From the NCBI RefSeq assembly GCF_014530035.1, contig NZ_JACVMX010000007.1, positions 37,971-101,970 of the forward strand: 64,000 nucleotides of DNA, in the 5' to 3' direction. A model generated the notes under the pieces. It made no database searches, was not told the DNA's origin, and saw only the letters and a list, made by a program, of their open reading frames with translations. The translations under genes and the position numbers were made by a program. Within the stretch, counting starts at the first letter, position 1. Each line of letters begins with the position of its first letter. Below, piece after piece: positions 8,065 to 15,313 of the stretch. This DNA comes from Leucobacter sp. cx-328 (GTDB lineage: Bacteria > Actinomycetota > Actinomycetes > Actinomycetales > Microbacteriaceae).

Positions 8065-8168
8065 TTGAGCATGCTCAAAACATGCGGGGCTTCGTTTCTA
8101 ACATCGACCGTTGAACATGCGCAACCCTTGATTTGTTCATGCTCAACGGCTATATTGAGCATGCGTAA
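8065..8168. promoter_or_regulatory. Four-copy 14-bp palindromic operator array
   Basis: Four related palindromes lie between the divergent ArdC operon and the XRE gene: TTGAGCATGCTCAA (8065-8078, perfect), TTGAACATGCGCAA (8111-8124), TTGTTCATGCTCAA (8133-8146) and TTGAGCATGCGTAA (8155-8168). The last three are spaced exactly 22 bp start to start, about two helical turns, so a dimeric regulator could bind them on one face. They sit upstream of, inside and downstream of the promoter at 8128-8156. The obvious candidate ligand is the XRE protein encoded at 8228. Confidence 0.85.
8128..8156 (+). promoter_or_regulatory. Promoter of the XRE/ImmA/7TM/hydrolase operon
   Basis: TTGATT (8128-8133) and TATATT (8151-8156) are separated by exactly 17 bp, a near-consensus sigma-70-type promoter and one of the most AT-rich spots in this GC-rich region. 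Operators overlap the spacer and the -10/start region, so a bound regulator would block it. On the opposite strand TTGCGC (8119-8124) and TTAGAA (8096-8101) are also 17 bp apart and could drive the transfer operon. Confidence 0.75.
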
Positions 8169-8227
8169 CGTGCCGGGATTACCCTGCCGAGGATGCTTCT
8201 CACCGCGAGCGAAGGAGGTCAGCGCGC

Positions 8228-8659
8228 ATGACCGACGATGAGAGCACCGCTGCGGCCGCGGATCTTGCGAAGCGCCTGCGGCTGTTGCTCGATGTTGCAA
8301 TCGCCGAGACCGGCTCCGAGCCGACCTACTCGCAGATTGCGGCGTTTCTCCGGGATCGCGGCACCAACCTGTCACGGTCGCGCTGGACGTACATGGTCAA
8401 TGGGCACCGGTACGTTCAAGACCCCGCCGTCTTTGCCGGGCTTGCATCGTTCTTCGACGTCGACACCGACTTCTTGATCGGCGCGAACGACGCTGTAGTT
8501 CCCGAGAAGGTGAGCGCACAGCTCGATCTCGTGCGCTCGATGCGTGCGGCGAAGGTGAAGTCGTATGCGGCACGCACTCTTGGAGACATTTCACCGAAGG
8601 CGCTCCAAGCCATAAGCAAGTTCCTGGACGAGGAAATGACACACACAGATAAGCAATAA
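8228..8659 (+). CDS. XRE-family transcriptional regulator
   Basis: 143 residues from the ATG at 8228 with GAAGGAGG upstream. The N-terminal 90 residues form a helix-turn-helix of XRE type (TYSQIAAFLRDRGTNLSRSR, WTYMVNGHRYVQDPAVFAGL, ASFFDVDTDFLIG); the C-terminus is a helical dimerisation-like region. The length and the FDVD.DFL. pattern match actinobacterial XRE proteins encoded next to an ImmA/IrrE peptidase gene. It likely represses its own operon and the divergent transfer operon through the 14-bp palindromes upstream. The partner peptidase would be expected to cleave it or a co-regulator, by analogy with ImmR/ImmA of ICEBs1; that is inference. Confidence 0.85.
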   Translation: MTDDESTAAAADLAKRLRLLLDVAIAETGSEPTYSQIAAFLRDRGTNLSRSRWTYMVNGHRYVQDPAVFAGLASFFDVDTDFLIGANDAVVPEKVSAQLDLVRSMRAAKVKSYAARTLGDISPKALQAISKFLDEEMTHTDKQ

Positions 8660-8720
8660 CGGCGTCGCTCACGTAGCCGAGTCGATGCCGCGAAGTGCCC
8701 TCGAAGGAGGTGAGCGCAAC

Positions 8721-9185
8721 GTGAATATCGAACAGGTCGTCTCCACGGCCGTCTCGGATCTTGCCCTCGGCAGTGCCTTCACCTTCGACGATCTCTACGG
8801 TGTGGTGCAGCAACGTAGGGGACGCCGCCTGCGTATCGTCGAGCTTGCCGAGATCGGCGATCATGACGGACTCTGCGCGGTCTGGCTCACGACCGACGAA
8901 GACGACATCATCATCCATGCGCGCACGGACTCCGCCCTACATCGCCAGCAGTTTGTTCTACATGAGCTGTCACACATGATCTTGGGTCACTGCGACGGCG
9001 ACGAGTGCACAGAGGCGGACGTGCTCCTGCCTGACATCCCTCCGCACACTCGTGCCCGCCTGCTCAGGCGGCAGGATCTTGATTCCGACACCGAGATTGC
9101 TGCGGAGTCTCTGGCGGACCGGCTCGCGGCAGGGATCCGAGGGTCCGCTTTCGCGGAGTCTCGCTACTTCGAGGTCTTCGGATGA
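8721..9185 (+). CDS. ImmA/IrrE-type zinc metallopeptidase
   Basis: 154 residues. The GTG at 8721 is chosen because GGAGGTGAG lies just upstream; a frame open from 8685 would bury that ribosome binding site. The active site HELSHMILGH (HExxH, about residue 81) is clear, with a downstream acidic helix DTEIAAESLADRLAAG providing the third ligand. It starts 61 bp after the XRE gene and its stop overlaps the start of the next gene. ImmA/IrrE peptidases inactivate partner repressors by site-specific cleavage; here the target would be the XRE protein at 8228. The N-terminus (FTFDDLYGVVQQRRGRRL) is typical of small actinobacterial members of the family. Confidence 0.85.
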   Translation: MNIEQVVSTAVSDLALGSAFTFDDLYGVVQQRRGRRLRIVELAEIGDHDGLCAVWLTTDEDDIIIHARTDSALHRQQFVLHELSHMILGHCDGDECTEADVLLPDIPPHTRARLLRRQDLDSDTEIAAESLADRLAAGIRGSAFAESRYFEVFG

Positions 9186-10201
9186 TCCAGACGCTCGTTG
9201 CGGTCCTCATGTGGGTTCTCGTAGCGAGCCTGCTGATCCTGCGACGCGGGCGCCCTGATCGCAGTATTTCCTACGCATCCCTGACGATCGCGATCGCAAT
9301 GACGCTTAACGTCGATGCGATCTACCTGTCCGTTGATCCGGTCTTCGGTGGAACAAACATTACGACTCTGCTTTCCGACGCGCTCTTGATGATTGGGCTC
9401 TTCTTCCTGGGGCGCGCAGCGATGAAGGCTGGTGAGTATCGTCCCCGACTGGTGCGAGCCGCCGTCGGGCGCCCCGCGCTGATCCTCGCCCTGGTCGCGA
9501 CGACGGTGTTGTTCTTCTTCATTGACCGAGGCGAGTCGACCGCGAGATTCATGCTTGACCTCGGCGACCAACCGGTAACGGCCGCATACTCAATGATCGG
9601 CTTCACCTACTGCGGCATCGTCCTGGCGGCCATGCTCGCGTTGGCGGCACGTCAACTTCGCGTCGGCACCGGGATCCAGCGCATCCCCGCATTCCTCCTG
9701 CTCCTTGGCTCGGCGTGCGGCGTGGGTTTGGCCGTCGTGGTCCTCGTAATGGATGTCGCACACGTCGCGGGTCACCTGGAACTGATGCGCACGTTCGGCG
9801 ATGCATACGGGCCACTCTCGCTGCTCACTTTCGTGTTCTTGTGCGCCGGGTTCGCGGGCCAACCAGTTGTCAGATCGTTGCGTGATCGCTCTCGACGCGC
9901 ACAGATAGCGCAGATTGTGGAGGAGCTGGAGCCGCTCTGGCAGCGAGCCACGAGCGTTCGACCCGGGCTCAGCGGAACCCACGCTCTCGGCGCCAGCCTC
10001 GACAACCCCGAAGGTCGATTGCACCGCGAAGTGGTTGAGATTCGTGACGCCATGATCGATCCGCGCGTGACATTCGAAGTGACTTCTGCCGAAGAAGCTC
10101 TCCTGGAACGGGCCGAGGGGCAGCTCCTTGGGCTCGACACGTGCGTAGCGCGCACCGGTTGGCGCGCGGATCGCGGCGACAGCAGCAGGGAGCACGCATG
10201 A
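9182..10201 (+). CDS. Seven-transmembrane protein, MAB_1171c-type 'putative transporter'
   Basis: 339 residues from the ATG at 9182, overlapping the peptidase stop by ATGA. Seven hydrophobic helices are visible between residues 1 and about 230, followed by a cytosolic C-terminal domain of about 110 residues (SRRAQIAQIVEELEPLWQRA, LHREVVEIRDAMIDPR). I recognise the pattern of the MAB_1171c family, annotated as putative transporters and regularly encoded after an XRE gene and an ImmA-like peptidase gene in actinobacteria. The 7-helix plus soluble tail topology looks more like a receptor than a transporter. It could sense a ligand and activate the peptidase. That idea is inference; only topology and gene order are seen. 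Confidence 0.7.
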   Translation: MIQTLVAVLMWVLVASLLILRRGRPDRSISYASLTIAIAMTLNVDAIYLSVDPVFGGTNITTLLSDALLMIGLFFLGRAAMKAGEYRPRLVRAAVGRPALILALVATTVLFFFIDRGESTARFMLDLGDQPVTAAYSMIGFTYCGIVLAAMLALAARQLRVGTGIQRIPAFLLLLGSACGVGLAVVVLVMDVAHVAGHLELMRTFGDAYGPLSLLTFVFLCAGFAGQPVVRSLRDRSRRAQIAQIVEELEPLWQRATSVRPGLSGTHALGASLDNPEGRLHREVVEIRDAMIDPRVTFEVTSAEEALLERAEGQLLGLDTCVARTGWRADRGDSSREHA

Positions 10202-11334
10202 AGCGGCAGCTCGCGATCGGCGGTGCTATGTTCGGTGCTGCTGGTGCAGCCCTGGGATGGACGATCGCGCGGAAGCTGACGGCACCAGTCGGGCCACGCC
10301 GTTTCAACCTGACCTTGCGCGGGGTTGAGGTCAATGGTGATCGCCAACTTCTTCTGCTCGACCGCACTTGCGATACCGAAGCGCCCGGCACCTACAATCT
10401 CTGGTTTGAGCACGGCGGATGGGCGCAACTCGGCAGCGAGGTTGAGGATCGCGGCCAGAACCAAGTCGCCCGCGTCGTCGTGGGAGTGTCACCAGGGCTC
10501 ACGCCGCGAGAAGGCGATCGAGTCTCGTGGAGCGGCATCTACTTCGCGACGCCCGCCGATGCCGGGCTCGATGCCAGCGACATCGTCATCAGTACCGCCG
10601 TCGGCCACGCGCACGCCTGGCGGATCAAGAGCAACATGTCGACTTGGGCGATTCACATCCATGGTCTGGGCAGCCCCCGAGCGGGCACGCTCCGCGGTGT
10701 GCAGGTCGCGACGGAACTTGGGCTCAATTCGCTCGTGACGAGTTACCGTAACGATGGTGAAGGGCCCGCTGTGGGGTCCGTCCGATCCGCGCTCGGCATA
10801 ACCGAAACCGAAGATGTCGAGGCTGCCATCAGCTACGCGGTTCGGAGGGGGGCCGAACGGATCATCCTATTCGGCTGGTCCATGGGCGCCGCGATCGCGG
10901 TTCGACTTGCGCAGCGGTCAGACTACGCGCCGCTGATTGCAGGGCTCGTGCTGGATTCGCCGGTGCTCAACTGGCCTGAGGTCATCAAAGCCAACTGTCA
11001 GCGCGCCGGACTCCCGCGCAGTGCCGGGCTGCTTGCCGTTCCGTGGCTCGCAATCGGTCCGCTCGCCCGCCTGATGGGGCTCCCTGCCCGTGTCTCACTC
11101 CAAGAGTTCGATTGGGTGACACACGCCGAAGAACTTTCCGTGCCGACGCTGATTCTGCACGGGGCCAGTGATGATTCAGTTCCCATAAAGACTTCGTTGG
11201 CGCTCGCGAAGAAGCGTCCAGACCTCGTGCAATTGGAGTGCTTCGATGCAGGTCACACGTTGTCATGGAACTCTGACGCAGCGCGTTGGAGAGCGACCGT
11301 CTCAACTTGGCTCTCCGACGGTCTTGCCAGTTGA
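10198..11334 (+). CDS. Membrane-anchored alpha/beta hydrolase
   Basis: 378 residues from the ATG at 10198, overlapping the previous stop by ATGA and preceded by AGGGAG. The N-terminus is a hydrophobic anchor (AIGGAMFGAAGAALGWTIA). The hydrolase fold begins around residue 150 (WAIHIHGLGSPRAGTLRG); nucleophile elbow GWSMGA (about residue 226, Ser), acid in HGASDDSVP (about 322) and His in GHTLSW (about 351) complete the triad. The first 130 residues are an extra beta-rich domain (FNLTLRGVEVNGDRQLLLLD, YNLWFEHGGWAQLGSEVEDR). It closes the four-gene operon with XRE, peptidase and 7TM protein, so it may make or destroy the small molecule sensed by that membrane protein. Confidence 0.8.
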   Translation: MKRQLAIGGAMFGAAGAALGWTIARKLTAPVGPRRFNLTLRGVEVNGDRQLLLLDRTCDTEAPGTYNLWFEHGGWAQLGSEVEDRGQNQVARVVVGVSPGLTPREGDRVSWSGIYFATPADAGLDASDIVISTAVGHAHAWRIKSNMSTWAIHIHGLGSPRAGTLRGVQVATELGLNSLVTSYRNDGEGPAVGSVRSALGITETEDVEAAISYAVRRGAERIILFGWSMGAAIAVRLAQRSDYAPLIAGLVLDSPVLNWPEVIKANCQRAGLPRSAGLLAVPWLAIGPLARLMGLPARVSLQEFDWVTHAEELSVPTLILHGASDDSVPIKTSLALAKKRPDLVQLECFDAGHTLSWNSDAARWRATVSTWLSDGLAS

Positions 11335-11447
11335 AACACTGTCTTGGCATCGCACACTGGATTACACCCGGGAAAACCCTACTCAGCTCGGTAGTACTTA
11401 GATAGCATCGGAGTGACTGCCTATTCGGGCTGAGAGGGAGGACCAAC

Positions 11448-11645
11448 TTGACCGAGCCGTGGCTTTCTGCCGACGACATCGCCTCCCATCTTGGTGTCAC
11501 TAAGGACACCGTCTACGCCTGGATCGCCGAGAAGCACATGCCCGCCCACAAGATTGGTCGCCTTTGGAAGTTCCAAGCGAGCGAGGTCGACGACTGGGTC
11601 CGCCGAGGCGGTGCAGCCGCACCAGAGGAGTCCAACCCGTCCTGA
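11448..11645 (+). CDS. Small helix-turn-helix DNA-binding protein, excisionase-type (MerR-like)
   Basis: 65 residues from a TTG start at 11448, supported by AGGGAGG 7 nt upstream. The whole protein is one winged helix domain: PWLSADDIASHLGVTKDTVYAWIA, then KHMPAHKIGRLWKFQASEVDDWVRRG, the standard layout of the excisionase/HTH_17 family. It precedes the helicase gene by 86 bp. Such small HTH genes are often found in front of DISARM-like and restriction-type loci, so it is more likely the regulator of the defence operon than an element excisionase. Both uses remain possible because no integrase is present in the window. Confidence 0.75.
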   Translation: MTEPWLSADDIASHLGVTKDTVYAWIAEKHMPAHKIGRLWKFQASEVDDWVRRGGAAAPEESNPS

Positions 11646-11731
11646 CTACCCGCCCGGCACGCCGCTACGGGCATCAATGTCGGCGGTCCCTTGTACCCTG
11701 ATCCACTGCCCAAAACAGGAAGGAGAAGCCC

Positions 11732-14700
11732 GTGAACGACACACCGTCCCTGCTCGCAACGCTGCGACCGGGCCAGCGCCTTCGTGGGCTCGTGGCAGGC
11801 GAGGCCGTGGCCCTCATCGCCATTGACTCGATCGACGCAGGGGTCTACGAAGTCTTCTACCGTGACGACGCGGGCAAGAGCGGCGCGCGCACCATCACCG
11901 ACGCCGATGCGGAGCGATTCGAACTCGCGAGTGACACCGATTCAGCGCCACCTTTCGACGCAGACCCGGATGAGTTCCGTCTCGCGGCCGAGGCACTCCG
12001 CATCAAGTACGCGGCCCTCTACGACCCCATGGCTGCGGTCAACAGCTCGGACGTCGACCCACTGCCGCATCAAATCCGGGCAGTGTATGAGGAACTGCTG
12101 CCACGCATCCCGCTGCGATTCCTGCTCGCGGACGACCCCGGTGCAGGTAAGACGATCATGGCCGGTCTCTACCTCAAGGAACTCATCCTCCGGTCAGACT
12201 GCGATCGTGCGATCGTCATCGCGCCAGGTGGGCTTGTCGAGCAGTGGCGCGAAGAACTCTCGCAGAAGTTCGACCTGCGCTTCGAGGTGTTCAACAGGCA
12301 GATGGTGGACGATGCCGAAGGCCGAAACGTCTTTGAACTGCACAACTACCTCATCGTTCGAATGGATCAGCTGTCTCGAAGCGAAGACCTGCTGGAACAG
12401 CTCTCTGACGTTACGTGGGATGTCGCAATCGTCGACGAGGCACACCGGATGTCCGCTCACTACTGGGCGGGCGAGGTCACCGAGACGAAGCGCTTCAGGC
12501 TCGGGCGACTCCTGTCAGAGACCGCACACAACTTCCTGCTCATGACTGCGACGCCGCACGCGGGCAAGGAAGACGACTTCCAGTTGTTCATGTCGTTGCT
12601 TGACCGAGACCGCTTCGAAGGCCAGTTCCGTCAGGGTGTTCACCGCACCGACACCAACGGGCTGATGCGCCGCATGGTGAAGGAGGACCTCCTCACCTTC
12701 GAAGGCAAGCCGCTCTTCCCCGAGCGCCGCGCGTACACGGTCGAGTACGAGCTGAGTCCTGCCGAGCGCGATCTCTACGAGGACGTCACGACCTACGTCC
12801 GCACTGAAATGGGGCGTGCGGAACGGATCGCAGCCGACGGAGACAAAAAGCGCGGCAACAACGTGGGCTTCGCACTCACCATGCTCCAACGACGACTCGC
12901 GTCCAGCCCCGAAGCGATTCTGCGCTCACTGCAGCGACGCCAGCAACGGCTGGATGACAAGCTGCGCGAAATGCAGCGCGCCACCGACACCGCGCGCAAC
13001 AGCACGAACATCTCAGCACACATCGACCAGCGGACCTCCGGGCGCATGGAACTAGACTTCTCCGAAGCGGCACTCCCGAGTCTTTCGATCGATGACTTCG
13101 AGGACTTGGACGAAGAGACCACCGAAGACGAGCGCGCACGGTTCGAGGAGCAAATCGACACAGTGGTCGACCTCGCGACCGCTGCGCAGACGATTCCTGA
13201 GCTTCGTGCCGAGATCCAGACTCTCGAAGGCTTGATCCGTTCGGCGCTTCGTGTGCGTCTGCAGGATGTCGACAAGAAGTGGGTGGAGCTTCGCACGATC
13301 CTCGACGAGCAGCTCCTCACGAATGCCGCCTCTGGTGAGGCTCGGAAGATCATCATCTTCACCGAACACCGAGACACGCTCGACTATCTCCAGACGAAGA
13401 TCTCGGCGCTTCTTGGTCGCGCGAACTCCGTCATCACGATCCACGGTGGAACGCGGCGCGAAGACCGCAAAACCGCACGCGAGCAGTTCACACACGACCC
13501 TGACACGGTCGTCATGCTCGCCACGGATGCTGCTGGCGAAGGTCTCAATCTACAGCGCGCACACCTCATGGTGAACTACGATTTGCCCTGGAACCCGAAC
13601 CGCATCGAACAGCGATTCGGCCGTATCCACCGCATCGGCCAGCGCGAGGTCTGCCACCTGTGGAACATGGTCGCGAAGGACACCCGTGAAGGCGACGTGT
13701 TCATCCGGCTGCTTGCGAAGATCGGCCAAATGTCCATCGCCTACAACGGCAACCTGTTCAACGTGCTCGGCGACGCCGACGCGTTCCAGGAGCGTTCACT
13801 GCGCGATCTCTTGATCGAGGCAATTCGCTACGGCGACCAGCCCGAAACGAAGGCGAAGCTCGACCAGATCATCGATGATGGTGTCGCCCACGGGCTCGAC
13901 GACATGCTCGAAGAGCGTGCCCTTCACCCGGAGATGTTCAGCGCGCTGAATCTGGAAGAGGTTCGAGCGCGGATGGAGAAGGCTCGCGAGCGTCGACTCC
14001 AGCCCGGTTACATCGCAGCGTTCTTCTTGCCCGCTTTCGAGCGGCTCGGTGGACGCGTGCGCCGCCGCGAGCGCGGCAGGTACGAGATCGCGCGTGTTCC
14101 GAGACGGGTTGTGGATGCCGCGCGCCGCGCGAACCGGTGGGCACCGGTCGCTGACCAGTACGAGCGGATCACCTTCGAACTCGACAAGAAGCACGCCGAC
14201 GGTCAGATCGAGGCCGCATTGATCGCCCCCGGACACGCACTGCTGCAAGCGGTGATCGACGTCACGATTGAGGATCTTGGGGAAGCGCTCAAGCGCGGCA
14301 CCATTCTCGTCGACCGACGTGACAAGCAGATGGCCGAGCCTGCGCTGATGTACACGGTGGAGCAGAAGATTCAAACCGCCGCAGCGGATCCCGCTACCAT
14401 CTCGCATCACTTCGACTACCCGCAATTCACCAGCGACGGCACCGTGACCGTCTCCCAAACGCCACCGTACCTCGACTACGACCGCCCGCGCCAGGACGAG
14501 GGGAGCCAGATCGATGCAATTGTTGCGAGCGACTGGGCGAAGAAGAACCATGAGAAGCTGATCCGCGCCCAGGCGTTCCGCTACGGCCTCCAACCTCGCA
14601 TCGACGAAGTCAAAGCGCGGCTGGACATCGAGGCCGTCCGCACTCGCGCTCAGGTCCGGGAGCGACTGCTCGCAGAAATCAACCACTGGGACCGCGAACA

Positions 14701-15313
14701 CAACCGACTCGATGCGCTCGAACGCAATGGAACCACTGGTCGCGTTCGTGCGGAGACTGCTCTCGCCCGCTCTCGGCAGCTCGAAGATCGCCTGGATCGT
14801 CGTATGAAGGAACTCGACTCTGCTGCGGAGGTCGCCGCCGCGCCAGCGATCATTCGCGGTATGGCTCTTGTCGTGCCAAGCTGCAACGTCGCCCCCTCGG
14901 GAGCCGAGCCGCGGACGTTCGCTCGAAACGTGGAAGAAGTGGAGCGACGGGCCGTCGAGCTGACCTTGGCCGCGGAGCGTGCACTGGGTCGCTCGCCGGA
15001 AGAGATGGCGCGGAACAACCCGGGCTTCGACATCCGCTCGACGGATGCTGAGGGGCGCGTCTTCTACATTGAGGTAAAGGGCCGCATCGAAGGATCGGAC
15101 ACGTTCACCATCACCACGAACGAGGTGAACTTCGCCCAGACGCAGGGCGAGAGACACCGGCTCTCACTCGTCAGCGTCTCAACGCAGGGGCCCGAGTGCG
15201 ATCAGGTTCGCTACGTGACCGACGCGTTCACCCACATGGAGCCTTCGAACACTACGCGCTCACTCAACGAAGGGTGGCGCGACTACTGGGACCGCGGAGG
15301 AGAGCCGCGGTGA
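11732..15313 (+). CDS. SNF2-type helicase with C-terminal DUF3883 nuclease-like domain (Hma/DISARM-like)
   Basis: 1193 residues, ATG at 11732 preceded by AGGAGAAG. The helicase core contains DDPGAGKTIMAGLY (Walker A, about residue 132), DEAH in VDEAHRMS (about 234), LLMTATPH, FTEHRDTLDYLQ (motif IV region) and ATDAAGEGLNLQ followed by IEQRFGRIHRIGQ (motifs V and VI). The region from about residue 680 to 1080 is helical with coiled-coil segments. The last 100 residues hold a DUF3883 domain with GFDIRS and YIEVKGR, a PD-(D/E)xK-like arrangement (about 1097-1118). The combination with the next two genes defines a helicase-methylase-ATPase defence locus; the helicase resembles DrmD of class 1 DISARM. 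The stop overlaps the next start (GTGA). Confidence 0.85.
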   Translation: MNDTPSLLATLRPGQRLRGLVAGEAVALIAIDSIDAGVYEVFYRDDAGKSGARTITDADAERFELASDTDSAPPFDADPDEFRLAAEALRIKYAALYDPMAAVNSSDVDPLPHQIRAVYEELLPRIPLRFLLADDPGAGKTIMAGLYLKELILRSDCDRAIVIAPGGLVEQWREELSQKFDLRFEVFNRQMVDDAEGRNVFELHNYLIVRMDQLSRSEDLLEQLSDVTWDVAIVDEAHRMSAHYWAGEVTETKRFRLGRLLSETAHNFLLMTATPHAGKEDDFQLFMSLLDRDRFEGQFRQGVHRTDTNGLMRRMVKEDLLTFEGKPLFPERRAYTVEYELSPAERDLYEDVTTYVRTEMGRAERIAADGDKKRGNNVGFALTMLQRRLASSPEAILRSLQRRQQRLDDKLREMQRATDTARNSTNISAHIDQRTSGRMELDFSEAALPSLSIDDFEDLDEETTEDERARFEEQIDTVVDLATAAQTIPELRAEIQTLEGLIRSALRVRLQDVDKKWVELRTILDEQLLTNAASGEARKIIIFTEHRDTLDYLQTKISALLGRANSVITIHGGTRREDRKTAREQFTHDPDTVVMLATDAAGEGLNLQRAHLMVNYDLPWNPNRIEQRFGRIHRIGQREVCHLWNMVAKDTREGDVFIRLLAKIGQMSIAYNGNLFNVLGDADAFQERSLRDLLIEAIRYGDQPETKAKLDQIIDDGVAHGLDDMLEERALHPEMFSALNLEEVRARMEKARERRLQPGYIAAFFLPAFERLGGRVRRRERGRYEIARVPRRVVDAARRANRWAPVADQYERITFELDKKHADGQIEAALIAPGHALLQAVIDVTIEDLGEALKRGTILVDRRDKQMAEPALMYTVEQKIQTAAADPATISHHFDYPQFTSDGTVTVSQTPPYLDYDRPRQDEGSQIDAIVASDWAKKNHEKLIRAQAFRYGLQPRIDEVKARLDIEAVRTRAQVRERLLAEINHWDREHNRLDALERNGTTGRVRAETALARSRQLEDRLDRRMKELDSAAEVAAAPAIIRGMALVVPSCNVAPSGAEPRTFARNVEEVERRAVELTLAAERALGRSPEEMARNNPGFDIRSTDAEGRVFYIEVKGRIEGSDTFTITTNEVNFAQTQGERHRLSLVSVSTQGPECDQVRYVTDAFTHMEPSNTTRSLNEGWRDYWDRGGEPR

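Noticed and set aside
8065..8168. LexA boxes
   Set aside because: The palindrome TTGAGCATGCTCAA does not match the actinobacterial LexA pattern TCGAACN4GTTCGA.
8065..8168. CRISPR array
   Set aside because: Repeats are only 14 bp, palindromic and 22 bp apart start to start, in a promoter; no cas genes.
7296..8375. Minus-strand frame of 359 residues across ArdC and the operator region
   Set aside because: Arg/Ser-rich, out of frame with ArdC, and runs through the operators and promoter.
13796..15157. Long minus-strand frame inside the helicase gene
   Set aside because: Antisense shadow of a domain-rich gene; no motif of its own.
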